Shown here: piece by piece, positions 19,292 through 27,246 of the stretch
Layout: every line of letters starts with the position of its first letter
How positions within the stretch are numbered: the first letter of the stretch is position 1
From: an uncultured Methylophaga sp.
GTDB taxonomy: Bacteria > Pseudomonadota > Gammaproteobacteria > Nitrosococcales > Methylophagaceae
NCBI RefSeq assembly: GCF_947259025.1
Contig: NZ_CAMYKO010000006.1
Coordinates: 62,001-126,000 of the forward strand
DNA: 64,000 nt
Direction of reading: 5' to 3'
Made by a program: the position numbers and the translations under genes
Notes under the pieces: generated by a model
The model's input: the letters and a program-made list of their open reading frames with translations, nothing else
Database searches by the model: none
What the model was told of the DNA's origin: nothing

Positions 19292-21079
19292 CTAGCCGCT
19301 GCGTTTATTGTTTCGCTTTTTAGGCTTACCGCTGTTGAAGTCTTTACGCGGTCCGCCTTTTCTGGGCATTTTACGTTTGGGCCGGGCGGATCGACCTTCC
19401 TCAACCGAGTCCGGCAGGCTGATCTGTAGTTGCTGCTGATTGACCCAGACTTTGCGCAGGTGCTGGAAGATATCACGGGGCATGCCGTCGGGCAGATCGA
19501 CGTAACTGTGATCGTCCATAATCGAAATGCGGCCGATATACTGGCTTTCCAGTCCGGCTTCATTGGCGATCGCGCCCACCAGGTGCTTGGGTTCGACATT
19601 GTGATCAGCGCCAACTTCGACCCGGTAGGTTTTCATGCCTTCTTCGGGTTCATGACGCGCCGGTCGCGGCGCGGAGCGGGATTCCTGACGGGCAGGCCTG
19701 CGCTCACTCTGCTCGGCGCGCGGTTTAGCTGCTTTGCGTTCACTGCTGTGCACCACCGGTTTCAGCGGCCGGCTTTTCTGCACCAGGAACGCCAAAGCGG
19801 CGGCGACTTCCAGTGGATCAGCCATATGCTCATCCTGGTAGTCACTGATCAGCTTTTCGAAATAACTCAGATCCTGAGACTCAATCGTTTCCGACAGCAG
19901 CTCTTTAAAGGCGATGACGCGGCGATCGGCAATATCTTCCGTGCTGGGCAATTGCATGCGGCTGATAGTCTGGCGGGTGGCTTTTTCAATCGCCGCCAGC
20001 ATGCGTTTTTCCCGTGGCGAGACAAACAGAATCGCTTCACCCTTGCGCCCGGCACGCCCAGTACGGCCGATACGGTGAACATAGGATTCGGTATCGTATG
20101 GAATATCGTAGTTGATGACATGGCTCATACGCTCGATATCAAGACCACGGGCAGCGACATCGGTAGCAACCAGGATATCGATATGACCGGCTTTCATTTT
20201 TTCGATGGTCTTTTCCCGCAAAGCCTGGTTCATATCGCCATTCAGCGGTGAAGCGGCATAACCGCGGGCTTCCAGTTTTTCAGCCAGATCGACGGTGCTG
20301 TTTTTGGTGCGCACAAAGATGATTAGGCCGTCAGTGTCTTCCACTTCCAGCATACGGGTCAGCGCATCCAGTTTGTGAAGACCAGTGACCTGCCAGTAGC
20401 GCTGGTTAATGGTATCGACAGTCGAGGTTTTCGACTTGATATGCACTTCCACCGGATCTTTCAGGTAACGCTGGGCCACCCGGTGGATTGGTTTCGGCAT
20501 AGTCGCCGAGAACAGCGCAACCTGACGTTCGGCAGGCGTTTCCTGGAGGATGGTTTCAACATCGTCGATAAAGCCCATACGCAGCATTTCATCGGCTTCG
20601 TCCAGCACCAGCGAGCGCAGATCTTCCAGTACCAGCTTGCCGCGGCGGATATGATCCAGTACCCGGCCCGGTGTGCCAACGATGACCTGCGGATTACGTT
20701 TTAAAGCACGTAATTGCACACTCATGCTCTGGCCGCCGTAAATCGGCAACACATGGAAACCAGGCAGATGACGGCCATAAGCCTGGATGGCTTCAGCGAC
20801 CTGAATAGCCAGTTCACGGGTCGGTGTCAGTACCAGCATTTGCGGTGTGTTCTGGCGGCTGTCAAGGCGGCTCAGTAAGGGCAACGAGAAAGCCGCGGTT
20901 TTACCGGTACCAGTCTGTGCCTGGCCCAGCAGGTCGTGACCTGCCAGCAGTGGGGTAATACTTTGTGCCTGGATCGGCGACGGGGTTTCATAACCAGCTT
21001 CCTGAATAGCTTTCAGAATAGCCGGGGCGATGCCAAGCTCAGCGAATGAGGGCATCGTTTCACGATGTTCTTGGGACAT
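19292..21079 (-). CDS. deaD: DEAD-box ATP-dependent RNA helicase, DeaD/CsdA type
   Basis: A 595-residue RNA helicase with all core motifs: the Q motif around F13 to Q39, Walker A AQTGTGKTAAF near residue 53, PTRELA, the DEAD box VLDEADEML near 156, SAT, and HRIGRTGRAGR near 336. The tail carries a basic linker (about 425-480), a DbpA-like RNA-binding domain (about 480-555) and a final Arg/Lys/Gly-rich tail. This layout fits CsdA, which helps ribosome assembly and mRNA decay at low temperature. It is divergent from the dodecin gene. Confidence 0.94.
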   Translation of the reverse strand: MSQEHRETMPSFAELGIAPAILKAIQEAGYETPSPIQAQSITPLLAGHDLLGQAQTGTGKTAAFSLPLLSRLDSRQNTPQMLVLTPTRELAIQVAEAIQAYGRHLPGFHVLPIYGGQSMSVQLRALKRNPQVIVGTPGRVLDHIRRGKLVLEDLRSLVLDEADEMLRMGFIDDVETILQETPAERQVALFSATMPKPIHRVAQRYLKDPVEVHIKSKTSTVDTINQRYWQVTGLHKLDALTRMLEVEDTDGLIIFVRTKNSTVDLAEKLEARGYAASPLNGDMNQALREKTIEKMKAGHIDILVATDVAARGLDIERMSHVINYDIPYDTESYVHRIGRTGRAGRKGEAILFVSPREKRMLAAIEKATRQTISRMQLPSTEDIADRRVIAFKELLSETIESQDLSYFEKLISDYQDEHMADPLEVAAALAFLVQKSRPLKPVVHSSERKAAKPRAEQSERRPARQESRSAPRPARHEPEEGMKTYRVEVGADHNVEPKHLVGAIANEAGLESQYIGRISIMDDHSYVDLPDGMPRDIFQHLRKVWVNQQQLQISLPDSVEEGRSARPKRKMPRKGGPRKDFNSGKPKKRNNKRSG

Positions 21080-21273
21080 GAATAAACCTGATGAGTGTCA
21101 GTTTTGAACGCAAAACTGAAAAGCGGGCGTGAAAAACGCACCATTATACGATGCAAGCTAAAGAAAAGACAGAAAAATCATTGTTTTATTCGCTATCAAA
21201 AAGGGCTGGTCAGCAGGGCAGCTTCGGCTTTAAGATGAGGTGTAACTGATGACACCACAATAAGGAGATAAAA

Positions 21274-21483
21274 ATGTCTGAACATATTTACAAACTGATC
21301 GAACTCACCGGCAGTTCCTCAGTGAGCTCCGATCATGCCATTGAAAGTGCCATCAAAAAAGCCTCGGAGACGGTCAAAAATATGGACTGGTTTGAGGTCA
21401 TTGAAACCCGTGGCAGCATTGCTGACGGTGGCGTGCAGTTCTGGCAGGTCACCATCAAGATAGGCTTTAGAATCGAAGACTGA
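21274..21483 (+). CDS. Dodecin, flavin-binding protein
   Basis: A 69-residue dodecin. These small proteins form hollow dodecamers that bind riboflavin or FMN and act as flavin buffers. The sequence shows the KLIELTGSSSVSSDHAIESA start, the flavin-stacking Trp in the NMDWFEV segment (W38), and the GGVQFWQVTIKIGFRIED C-terminal strand, with Gln57 of the family probably in VQFWQV. A strong AAGGAG site precedes the ATG. It is followed after 23 nt by a flavoenzyme gene on the same strand. Confidence 0.95.
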   Translation: MSEHIYKLIELTGSSSVSSDHAIESAIKKASETVKNMDWFEVIETRGSIADGGVQFWQVTIKIGFRIED

Positions 21484-21506
21484 GCCTCGCTGCAGGTTTA
21501 AAACAC

Positions 21507-22916
21507 ATGCAAACCGACGTCGTCATTATTGGCGCGGGCACAGCAGGACTGGCAGCCGCCAGGGAAGTCAGGAAACAGACCGAAGATTTTCTAATCCTCG
21601 ATCCCGGGCCGTTGGGCACCACCTGTGCCCGCGTCGGTTGTATGCCCTCCAAGTTATTAATCGAAGCGGCCAATGCCTATCACCGCAGACTGAGCTATGA
21701 GCAGTTTGGCATCCGTCATGCCGATAAGCTTGAAGTGGATATGCCGGCGGTGATGCAACGGGTCAGGGAATTACGCGACTTTTACGTTAACAGCACGCTT
21801 GAAGCCATTGAGGCATTCGGCGCGCACTTGATCTCTGCCAGCGCCACCGTGCTGGATCCGCACAAAATGCTTGCCGGTGATGACACCATTGAATTTAACA
21901 AGCTGATTATCGCTACCGGTTCAAGGCCGCAACTGCCAGCGGAGTGGGAAGGCCTGGGATCGGGCCTGTTGACCAGTGACAATGTGTTTGAACAGTCGCA
22001 TTTTGCCAGTGATATTGCCGTTATCGGTCTGGGTGCGATTGGTATTGAGATCGCTCAGGCACTGAGTCGGCTCGGTATCAATGTCACAGCCTTTGGCGCT
22101 GGTACCTGTCTTGCCGGTATTAGTGATAAGCAGGTGAACCAGTCTTTACTCAGTCATCTGCAACAGGAATTTGATCTAAAACTGGGTAGCAGGATCGAAC
22201 TGGAGCGGGCCGGGGAGGCTATCCGGGTTACTTCAGAAGACTATGATTCAACGTTTGAACAGGTGATTGCGGCGATTGGCCGCAGACCGAATCTGGATCA
22301 GCTGGGGCTGGAGAGGCTGGGCTTATCGGCAGATTCAGACTGGACCTCGCAGATTGATCCACAGACTCTGCAGCTTGCTGATTTACCCGTGTTTGTTGCC
22401 GGTGATGCACGGGGTCACACCATGTTGTTGCACGAAGCGGCAGACGATGGCCGTATTGCGGGGCATAATGCGGTGGCCGCTTCGATGCTGGGCTGCCAGC
22501 GAAGAGTGCCGCTGCATATTGTGTTCTGCCAGCCGGAAGTGGCACTGGTGGGACAGCGGCGGGCAGAGCTGCAGGAAGGGGAATTTATCAGTGGTCAGGT
22601 AGATTTCTCCGGGCAGGGCAGGGCAAGAGCCGCACAACGCAATGCCGGCTTTCTTGTTATCTATGCTTCAAAAGATTCGGGCATTGTTCTTGGCGCAGAG
22701 ATGGCGGCGCCCGCTGCCGGTCACCTGGCACATTTACTGGCATTGGCCATTCAGCAAAAGCTGAGCGTTGACGAAGTGCTGGCGATGCCGATTTATCACC
22801 CGGTGCTGGAAGAAGGGCTGCGCACGGCATTGCGTCAGTTACAAAAGCAGTTACCGGCTGCTGACAGCTTCAGTCCGTTTCAGTGTGAAGGGCTGGATAG
22901 CGAAGCACTGGACTAA
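21507..22916 (+). CDS. Dihydrolipoamide dehydrogenase-like FAD oxidoreductase
   Basis: A class I pyridine-nucleotide disulfide oxidoreductase of 469 residues. It has the FAD loop VVIIGAGTAGLAAA (residues 5-18), the redox-active disulfide CARVGC (C40 and C45), the second FAD site with VFVAGDARG near 295, the NAD-binding VIGLGAIGIEIAQ near 173, and the C-terminal His-Glu pair in IYHPVLEEG. All catalytic parts for lipoamide dehydrogenase chemistry are present. It is not beside pyruvate or 2-oxoglutarate dehydrogenase genes and lacks a lipoyl domain, so the physiological disulfide substrate is uncertain. Confidence 0.85.
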   Translation: MQTDVVIIGAGTAGLAAAREVRKQTEDFLILDPGPLGTTCARVGCMPSKLLIEAANAYHRRLSYEQFGIRHADKLEVDMPAVMQRVRELRDFYVNSTLEAIEAFGAHLISASATVLDPHKMLAGDDTIEFNKLIIATGSRPQLPAEWEGLGSGLLTSDNVFEQSHFASDIAVIGLGAIGIEIAQALSRLGINVTAFGAGTCLAGISDKQVNQSLLSHLQQEFDLKLGSRIELERAGEAIRVTSEDYDSTFEQVIAAIGRRPNLDQLGLERLGLSADSDWTSQIDPQTLQLADLPVFVAGDARGHTMLLHEAADDGRIAGHNAVAASMLGCQRRVPLHIVFCQPEVALVGQRRAELQEGEFISGQVDFSGQGRARAAQRNAGFLVIYASKDSGIVLGAEMAAPAAGHLAHLLALAIQQKLSVDEVLAMPIYHPVLEEGLRTALRQLQKQLPAADSFSPFQCEGLDSEALD

Positions 22917-22917
22917 T

Positions 22918-23184
22918 TTAAAATGACTGCGCGGCAATCAGCGCCAGTTTGGCTTTGCGGCTCATTTTTTTGATCGCTGCCTCACGTTTGGAAGCACTGC
23001 TGCGATCGACCTGGGTTTCGCGGTAGACCAGTTTCTGCGCCGGGCTGGTGTGGAAAAAGCGGGCGCCACCGTTATGGCTGCGGTGCTGTTGCAGGCGACG
23101 TTCAAGGTCGGTGGTGATCCCGGTGTAGAGGTAACCATTGGCCGCTTCGATGATGTACACGAACCACTCAGTTTTGTTCGTCAA
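22918..23184 (-). CDS. GIY-YIG domain protein (UPF0213-like)
   Basis: A small GIY-YIG nuclease-like protein of about 88 residues. The core motif appears as [16 protein letters not shown], followed by [20 protein letters not shown] and a [22 protein letters not shown] tail typical of the UPF0213 group, whose function is not settled. The start is uncertain: TTG at 23184 gives a 17-nt overlap with msrB, GTG at 23160 gives a shorter form that begins VYIIEA. Tight packing with msrB suggests one transcript. It ends 1 nt after the convergent flavoenzyme gene. Confidence 0.8.
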   Translation of the reverse strand: MTNKTEWFVYIIEAANGYLYTGITTDLERRLQQHRSHNGGARFFHTSPAQKLVYRETQVDRSSASKREAAIKKMSRKAKLALIAAQSF

Positions 23185-23566
23185 AGTCCAGTGCCACGGA
23201 ATTGATGCAGTAACGCAAGCCGGTCGGGGCCGGGCCGTCATCGAACACATGGCCCAAGTGCGCCTCACAATGCTGACAACGCACTTCGGTGCGGTCCATG
23301 CCATGACTGTAGTCAGCATGATGGGTCACGGCATCGACATCAACCTGGGCTGAAAAGCTGGGCCAGCCACAGCCTGAGTCGAACTTTCTTTCGGAGTTGA
23401 AAAGCGGTTGCTGACAACAGACGCAGCGGTAAAGACCGTCATCATCGTTATCCAGGTAGGAGCCGGAAAAGGCGGGCTCAGTACCGGCCTGGCGGGTGAC
23501 ATAAAACTGCTCTTCGGTCAGTTGCTCTCGCCATTGAGAGTCAGATTTCACAAGTTTGTCAGACAT
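23168..23566 (-). CDS. msrB: Peptide methionine-R-sulfoxide reductase MsrB
   Basis: MsrB reduces methionine-R-sulfoxide in oxidised proteins. The 132 residues show the two zinc-binding pairs, CVCC in the [11 protein letters not shown] segment and CQHC in [18 protein letters not shown]. The catalytic Cys lies in RYCINSVAL near the C-terminus, and CGWPSF is the substrate-site signature. The ATG at 23566 is preferred over the upstream TTG at 23575. There is no signal peptide, so it is cytoplasmic. Confidence 0.95.
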   Translation of the reverse strand: MSDKLVKSDSQWREQLTEEQFYVTRQAGTEPAFSGSYLDNDDDGLYRCVCCQQPLFNSERKFDSGCGWPSFSAQVDVDAVTHHADYSHGMDRTEVRCQHCEAHLGHVFDDGPAPTGLRYCINSVALDFDEQN

Positions 23567-23650
23567 TTTGCACAACAGAATCTACAGCTAGCTTGCCAAT
23601 ATTGTAAGCAAAGCTGCCAGAAAATTCAGCCGTTGTGAGGGAGAGAGTCG

Positions 23651-23683
23651 GAAAAAAAGTTGCCAGCCGGGGAGGCTGGCAAC
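23651..23683 (-). terminator. Rho-independent terminator
   Basis: A 10-bp perfect stem, GTTGCCAGCC at 23659-23668 with GGCTGGCAAC at 23674-23683, and a 5-nt loop are followed on the - strand by seven T residues. It would end both the short transcript starting near 23755 and read-through from the kinase gene. Confidence 0.9.
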
Positions 23684-23755
23684 AAACTCGGTTTTCAGAT
23701 TTAAGAGAGAGGGAGTGTCAATGCTTGAGTGATGCAAGTCATCTCAGCTCCTTCG
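23652..23755 (-). ncRNA. Candidate Fur-controlled small RNA of about 100 nt
   Basis: A good sigma-70 promoter overlapping a Fur-box-like site, a predicted start near 23755, and a strong terminator at 23683-23651 define a self-contained transcript of about 104 nt. This size and control resemble iron-responsive RNAs such as RyhB and PrrF, which are short, Fur-repressed and end in a Rho-independent hairpin; no sequence homology is claimed. The pyrimidine-rich stretch ACACTCCCTCTCTCTT before the terminator would be unpaired and could base-pair with ribosome binding sites. The RNA also holds a short reading frame with a strong ribosome binding site, so it may be a dual-function RNA or a small mRNA. 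Confidence 0.6.
23701..23742 (-). CDS. 13-residue reading frame inside the candidate small RNA
   Basis: ATG at 23742 starts MTCITQALTLPLS and stops at TAA (23703-23701). AAGGAG at 23753-23748 lies 5 nt upstream, a better ribosome binding site than most genes in the window have. Because transcription probably starts near 23755, the leader would be only about 13 nt. Translation is plausible, but a peptide this short may be a regulatory device and not a product. No homologue is recognised. Confidence 0.4.
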   Translation of the reverse strand: MTCITQALTLPLS

Positions 23756-23761
23756 ATTTAA

Positions 23762-23790
23762 ATAATAATGATTTGTATTAAGCTTTTCAA
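23762..23790 (-). promoter_or_regulatory. Sigma-70 promoter with overlapping Fur-box-like sequence
   Basis: On the - strand, -35 TTGAAA (23790-23785), a 17-nt spacer and -10 TATTAT (23767-23762) form a near-consensus promoter. The spacer and -10 contain CTTAATACAAATCATTATT, which matches 13 of 19 positions of the Fur consensus, including an unbroken AATCATTAT half. A repressor bound here would cover the -10. Confidence 0.65.
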
Positions 23791-23835
23791 GAAATATTTT
23801 GGATTTATTTTATAAAGTCTTTAACTGCATGATTA

Positions 23836-25185
23836 TTATTGATTAATCGGTAGGCTGATGCGAATTCTGAGACCGCCCTGACTCAGGTTTGCGGCTTCTA
23901 TCTCACCTCGGTGAGCCGCCACAGCACGCTGGGCGATGGTCAAACCCAAGCCAATGCCATCCTGGCGGCTTGGCTGACCACGGAAAAACGGTCGGAACAG
24001 TTTATCAAGATCGTCTTGGGCAACGCCCGGCCCCTGATCACTGATTTCAATCACGAAGCTGTTTTTCGACCGATTAATGCCTGCCTCGACAGTGACATTG
24101 TCGCCGGCTTCACTGAATTTAATCGCGTTTCTCAGCACATTCTCTACCGCCCGGTGCAGTAATTCCTGCTGACCGTGCAGCTCAATATCGCCATTGTGCT
24201 GATAATCTATTGATACCGATTTGGCCTCGGCCTCAAAGCGGGCATCGGCAACGATTTCATCCAGTAACAGATTGATATCAATCGCCGCAGGCTGGTTATG
24301 ATTGACCCCAGTCTCCATGCGCGACAGTAACAACAACTCGCCCACCAGTTCACTCATCCGGTCCGCTTCTTTTTCCAGCCGCTGCAAAGTCATCGCCACC
24401 TTGTCCGGTTGCTGCTGGGCCAACCCGATAGCGGCCTGCATTCTGGCCAGCGGTGAACGCAGTTCATGTGACACATCATGCAGTAACTGTCTCTGGCCGT
24501 TTACCAGGGCGCTGATCTGCGAAGTCATATAATCGAAATTGCTGCCCAGTTCTGCCAGTTCATCCTGGCGGCGTGTCATCTCAGGGCTGACGCGGGTGTC
24601 GAGTTTGCCGCCGGCAACATCACGAAAAGCCTGTTTCAGGCTGGCAATGGGGCGGGTGAAATACCAGGCCAGTAAAGCGCTGAACAGCAGGCTGGCCAAT
24701 ATTGCGGAGCTTACCATCAGCAATAAAGGCAAGTGTTTCAATACCCAGCCCTTTTTGAACACCGGTGCCTTTTTGGGTTGTGCCAGCGGGGCGAATAACA
24801 GCCAGTCACGGTCTTGGAACTGGACCGTTTCCACAATACGGTCTTTCCCCTTCTGCTGGAGTTGTCTGGCTTGTAGCAAGGTATCGGCATCAACAGGGCG
24901 CCCCAGCAGTTCATGACCATCCTGATCCACGGCCATAACCGGGGGCATCTCATTGTCAGCCAACTGGGCAAGAAACGTCTGCAAAGCCTGGGCTCCCTGC
25001 TTATCAGCAATATTGGCCGCCACTTTGATGTAGGCAATACCGCGGTGATCCAGAAAATGCACCTCGCTGGACAGGCCATCATCCTTGGCAGCATGTTTGA
25101 GCCAGACCACACTGCCGGTGCTGACCGCGGCAAGCAGCAGGGTCAGCCAGAACGAAAAGAAAAATTTCCAGAACAAACGGCCCAT
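23836..25185 (-). CDS. cpxA: Sensor histidine kinase, CpxA-like
   Basis: A 449-residue membrane histidine kinase. It has a first membrane segment (about 7-29), a periplasmic sensor of about 120 residues, a second membrane segment (about 153-176), HAMP (about 177-228) and a HisKA domain with phosphoacceptor H240 in HDVSHELRSPLARMQ. The ATPase domain carries the N box (ENVLRNAIKFS), the G1 box DQGPGVAQDDLDKLF and the G2 box GIGLGLTIAQR. The start overlaps the regulator stop by 1 nt. The CpxA assignment rests on the domain layout plus the divergent CpxP-like gene and the GTAAA repeat operator. Confidence 0.85.
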   Translation of the reverse strand: MGRLFWKFFFSFWLTLLLAAVSTGSVVWLKHAAKDDGLSSEVHFLDHRGIAYIKVAANIADKQGAQALQTFLAQLADNEMPPVMAVDQDGHELLGRPVDADTLLQARQLQQKGKDRIVETVQFQDRDWLLFAPLAQPKKAPVFKKGWVLKHLPLLLMVSSAILASLLFSALLAWYFTRPIASLKQAFRDVAGGKLDTRVSPEMTRRQDELAELGSNFDYMTSQISALVNGQRQLLHDVSHELRSPLARMQAAIGLAQQQPDKVAMTLQRLEKEADRMSELVGELLLLSRMETGVNHNQPAAIDINLLLDEIVADARFEAEAKSVSIDYQHNGDIELHGQQELLHRAVENVLRNAIKFSEAGDNVTVEAGINRSKNSFVIEISDQGPGVAQDDLDKLFRPFFRGQPSRQDGIGLGLTIAQRAVAAHRGEIEAANLSQGGLRIRISLPINQ

Positions 25186-25874
25186 TACGACTCCCGGATC
25201 AGTTGATAGCCCTGACCACGAATGGTCTCGATATAGTGATGCCCGTCATGCTGGCGGCCCAGCTTCTGTCGAATGCTGCTCATATGCACGTCAATACTGC
25301 GGTCAAAGCGGGCTAGAGGCCGGCCCAATGCCTGCGCCGATAATTCCTGTTTACTGACCACATGGCCAGCCTGGCGTGCCAGTACCTCCAGCAGGTTGAA
25401 TTCGGTGCTGGTCAAATCCAGCCGCTCACCAAACCAGAAGGCTTGTCGGGTTTCACTGTGGATCGAGAGCGGACCGACCACAAACTGACCGGCATCAATC
25501 TGGCCGCTGTTGAGTTCAGTGCGGCGCAGTATGGCACGAATGCGTGCTACCAACTCGCGCGGAGTGCAGGGCTTGGGCACATAATCATCGGCGCCGGACT
25601 CGAGGCCGATAATGCGGTCAATGTCGTCACCTTTGGCTGTGAACATTAAGACCGGGATCAGACTCTGCTGCCGAATCTGCAACAAAATATCGGTGCCTTT
25701 AATATCGGGCAGCATCATATCCAGGATAATCAGGTCAAAACGGCAACTGAGTGCGGCTTCCAGACCCTCGGTGCCATTAAAGCGGGTTTCTACAGTGAAC
25801 TGCTCCTGCTGCAGGTAATCGCGGAATAATTCCGCTAATTCCTTATCATCATCAACAATTAATATGCTGGCCAC
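25185..25874 (-). CDS. cpxR: OmpR-family response regulator, CpxR-like
   Basis: A 229-residue regulator with a receiver domain (acidic pocket D8-D10, phosphoacceptor D52 in LIILDMMLPD, and KP in YVPKPCTPREL) and a C-terminal winged helix ending HYIETIRGQGYQLI. The GTG at 25874 is preferred because GAGGT lies 6 nt upstream and the receiver begins directly (ASILIVDDD). An earlier in-frame ATG at 25907 would add 11 residues that do not look like receiver sequence. It is likely to bind the GTAAA repeats just upstream and to control itself and the divergent gene. Confidence 0.9.
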   Translation of the reverse strand: MASILIVDDDKELAELFRDYLQQEQFTVETRFNGTEGLEAALSCRFDLIILDMMLPDIKGTDILLQIRQQSLIPVLMFTAKGDDIDRIIGLESGADDYVPKPCTPRELVARIRAILRRTELNSGQIDAGQFVVGPLSIHSETRQAFWFGERLDLTSTEFNLLEVLARQAGHVVSKQELSAQALGRPLARFDRSIDVHMSSIRQKLGRQHDGHHYIETIRGQGYQLIRES

Positions 25875-25947
25875 CGGGCTACCTCGTTTAAACAATGATT
25901 CAATCATAGCGGTTCACTCTGAGGGCAACCAGATCAGGCTGCGGAAC

Positions 25948-25983
25948 TTTACCTATCTTTACCTTCTGCTAACGTTTCTTTAC
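25948..25983 (-). promoter_or_regulatory. CpxR-type operator between cpxR and cpxP
   Basis: On the - strand GTAAA-N5-GTAAA is an exact match to the CpxR consensus (25962-25948). A third GTAAA half (25983-25979) lies 21 nt from the nearer copy, close to two helical turns. The site is in the divergent region, placed to regulate both directions. Confidence 0.75.
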
Positions 25984-26060
25984 AGCGCTTTGGGTGATAC
26001 TGGCTGCGTGTTTGGCACAACCCTTAGGGGTGAATTATTCAATCTGAAATGGAGCTTGAT

Positions 26061-26510
26061 ATGAAAAAAAGTCTGATTTTAATGAGTCTGATCCCGCTGA
26101 CGCTGCTGGCTGGACCAGCCATGGCCGGTGACAAGGACTGTGATAAAAAGCACGGCCATCATATGAAACATAAAAAGGCCGGTGATGTACCTTTTTATCT
26201 GCGTGATATTGATCTGGATGACAGTCAGAAAGCACAACTCAAAGCGATGATGGAACAACGTCATCAAAACCGTGAGTCGGGCAAAAAAGCTTACTGGGAA
26301 AACAAAAAAGCCATTATGGAATTAACCCGCGCGGAAACGCTGGACGAGGCAGCACTGGAGCAACGTATTGACCAGTCGCTGGCGATGAAAAAACAATCCA
26401 GCATGGAGCGCGCCCGCTTCCACCATGAAGTTTACAACCTGCTGACGGCCGATCAGCAACAGCAGCTGGATGCCAAAATCGCCAAGTATAAGAACAAACA
26501 CAAGCAGTAA
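26061..26510 (+). CDS. cpxP: CpxP/Spy family periplasmic protein
   Basis: A 149-residue exported protein. It has a signal peptide (cleavage after AMA, residue 21), then a His/Lys-rich stretch KKHGHHMKHKK that could bind metal, and a helical LTXXQ-type domain with LDDSQKAQLKAMM and LLTADQQQQLDAKI, the two repeats that define Spy/CpxP proteins. CpxP binds CpxA and dampens the response; Spy is a chaperone. The ATG at 26061 is chosen because GGAG at 26051 lies in front of it. The gene is divergent from cpxRA with a CpxR box between. Confidence 0.88.
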   Translation: MKKSLILMSLIPLTLLAGPAMAGDKDCDKKHGHHMKHKKAGDVPFYLRDIDLDDSQKAQLKAMMEQRHQNRESGKKAYWENKKAIMELTRAETLDEAALEQRIDQSLAMKKQSSMERARFHHEVYNLLTADQQQQLDAKIAKYKNKHKQ

Positions 26511-26525
26511 TTAGATCCAGCGTTC

Positions 26526-26582
26526 AGGCACAGTGTCTCTCTTCCTCTCTATACCTTATCCGGAAGGCACTGTGCCTTTTTA
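26526..26582 (+). terminator. Terminator after the cpxP-like gene
   Basis: AGGCACAGTG (26526-26535) pairs with CACTGTGCCT (26568-26577) over a pyrimidine-rich loop of 32 nt and is followed by TTTTTAT. The loop is long for a classical terminator, but the 10-bp stem is perfect. Confidence 0.65.
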
Positions 26583-27074
26583 TTTGAGCTTGCTGAGCTC
26601 CGTCAGCGAATAACCCTGTGGATAGCCCTTGGCGCGCAGATTGAAGTAATACTGACAGTAAGCTGAAAAATTATGCGGTGTGCCCTCTGTGGGCAGGTGT
26701 GTGAAATTATCAATCAGGCTCACCGCACTCTCCTCAATACCAATTTCCATCAGCATATCTTCCAGTTGCACCGCGCGGTTGGCGATCATGCGCGGGCTCT
26801 CACGAAAATGTGTCGAGGCATGTTGCAGCACGGCCTGTCGATGGTCCTGGCTGGTGACGTTTCCTCCAAGTGCCGCCTGACTGCGGATAATCAGCCAATC
26901 TTCCGGCGCGATATCATGGTGGGCTTCCAGCCATTGCGGGATTTCATCTTTAGCGATGGGGTTATTGATCGAAGTATCAGAGGATAAGTCAAAATCATCC
27001 TCACTGCAGGCGGTGACCGACACCGCCAACAGTGGCATCAACAAAATCAATCCGAGAAAACGTAATTGAGCCAC
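26580..27074 (-). CDS. Predicted lipoprotein of unknown function
   Basis: I do not recognise this gene. From GTG at 27074, with GCAGGA about 7 nt upstream, the protein has 164 residues. A hydrophobic signal (RFLGLILLMPLLAVS) ends in VTAC, a good lipobox, with Ser and Glu after the Cys that predict outer-membrane sorting. The rest is acidic and helical, with two further segments (HHDIAPEDWLIIRSQAAL, NFSAYCQYYFNLRAKGYP) and no catalytic motif seen. It is convergent with the cpxP-like gene, and its last codons abut that gene's terminator. Confidence 0.7.
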   Translation of the reverse strand: MAQLRFLGLILLMPLLAVSVTACSEDDFDLSSDTSINNPIAKDEIPQWLEAHHDIAPEDWLIIRSQAALGGNVTSQDHRQAVLQHASTHFRESPRMIANRAVQLEDMLMEIGIEESAVSLIDNFTHLPTEGTPHNFSAYCQYYFNLRAKGYPQGYSLTELSKLK

Positions 27075-27246
27075 AATAAGTCCTGCCTCTGTTGAATCAG
27101 CGTTCAAGCTAGCAACCCTCGGTCCTGTTAACATCGGAAAAGCTCCTGTTTTAGCCCGGGTTTATTACCTGAGATTCGCATTCGGATAACGACAAGGCGG
27201 TGAAGGATTGGGTATCATCAGTCTCTGAATTTATTGAGGATAAAAT

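Noticed and set aside
19430-20251. A 273-codon + strand frame inside the helicase gene
   Set aside because: Fully antisense to deaD, whose motifs are all intact; no independent support.
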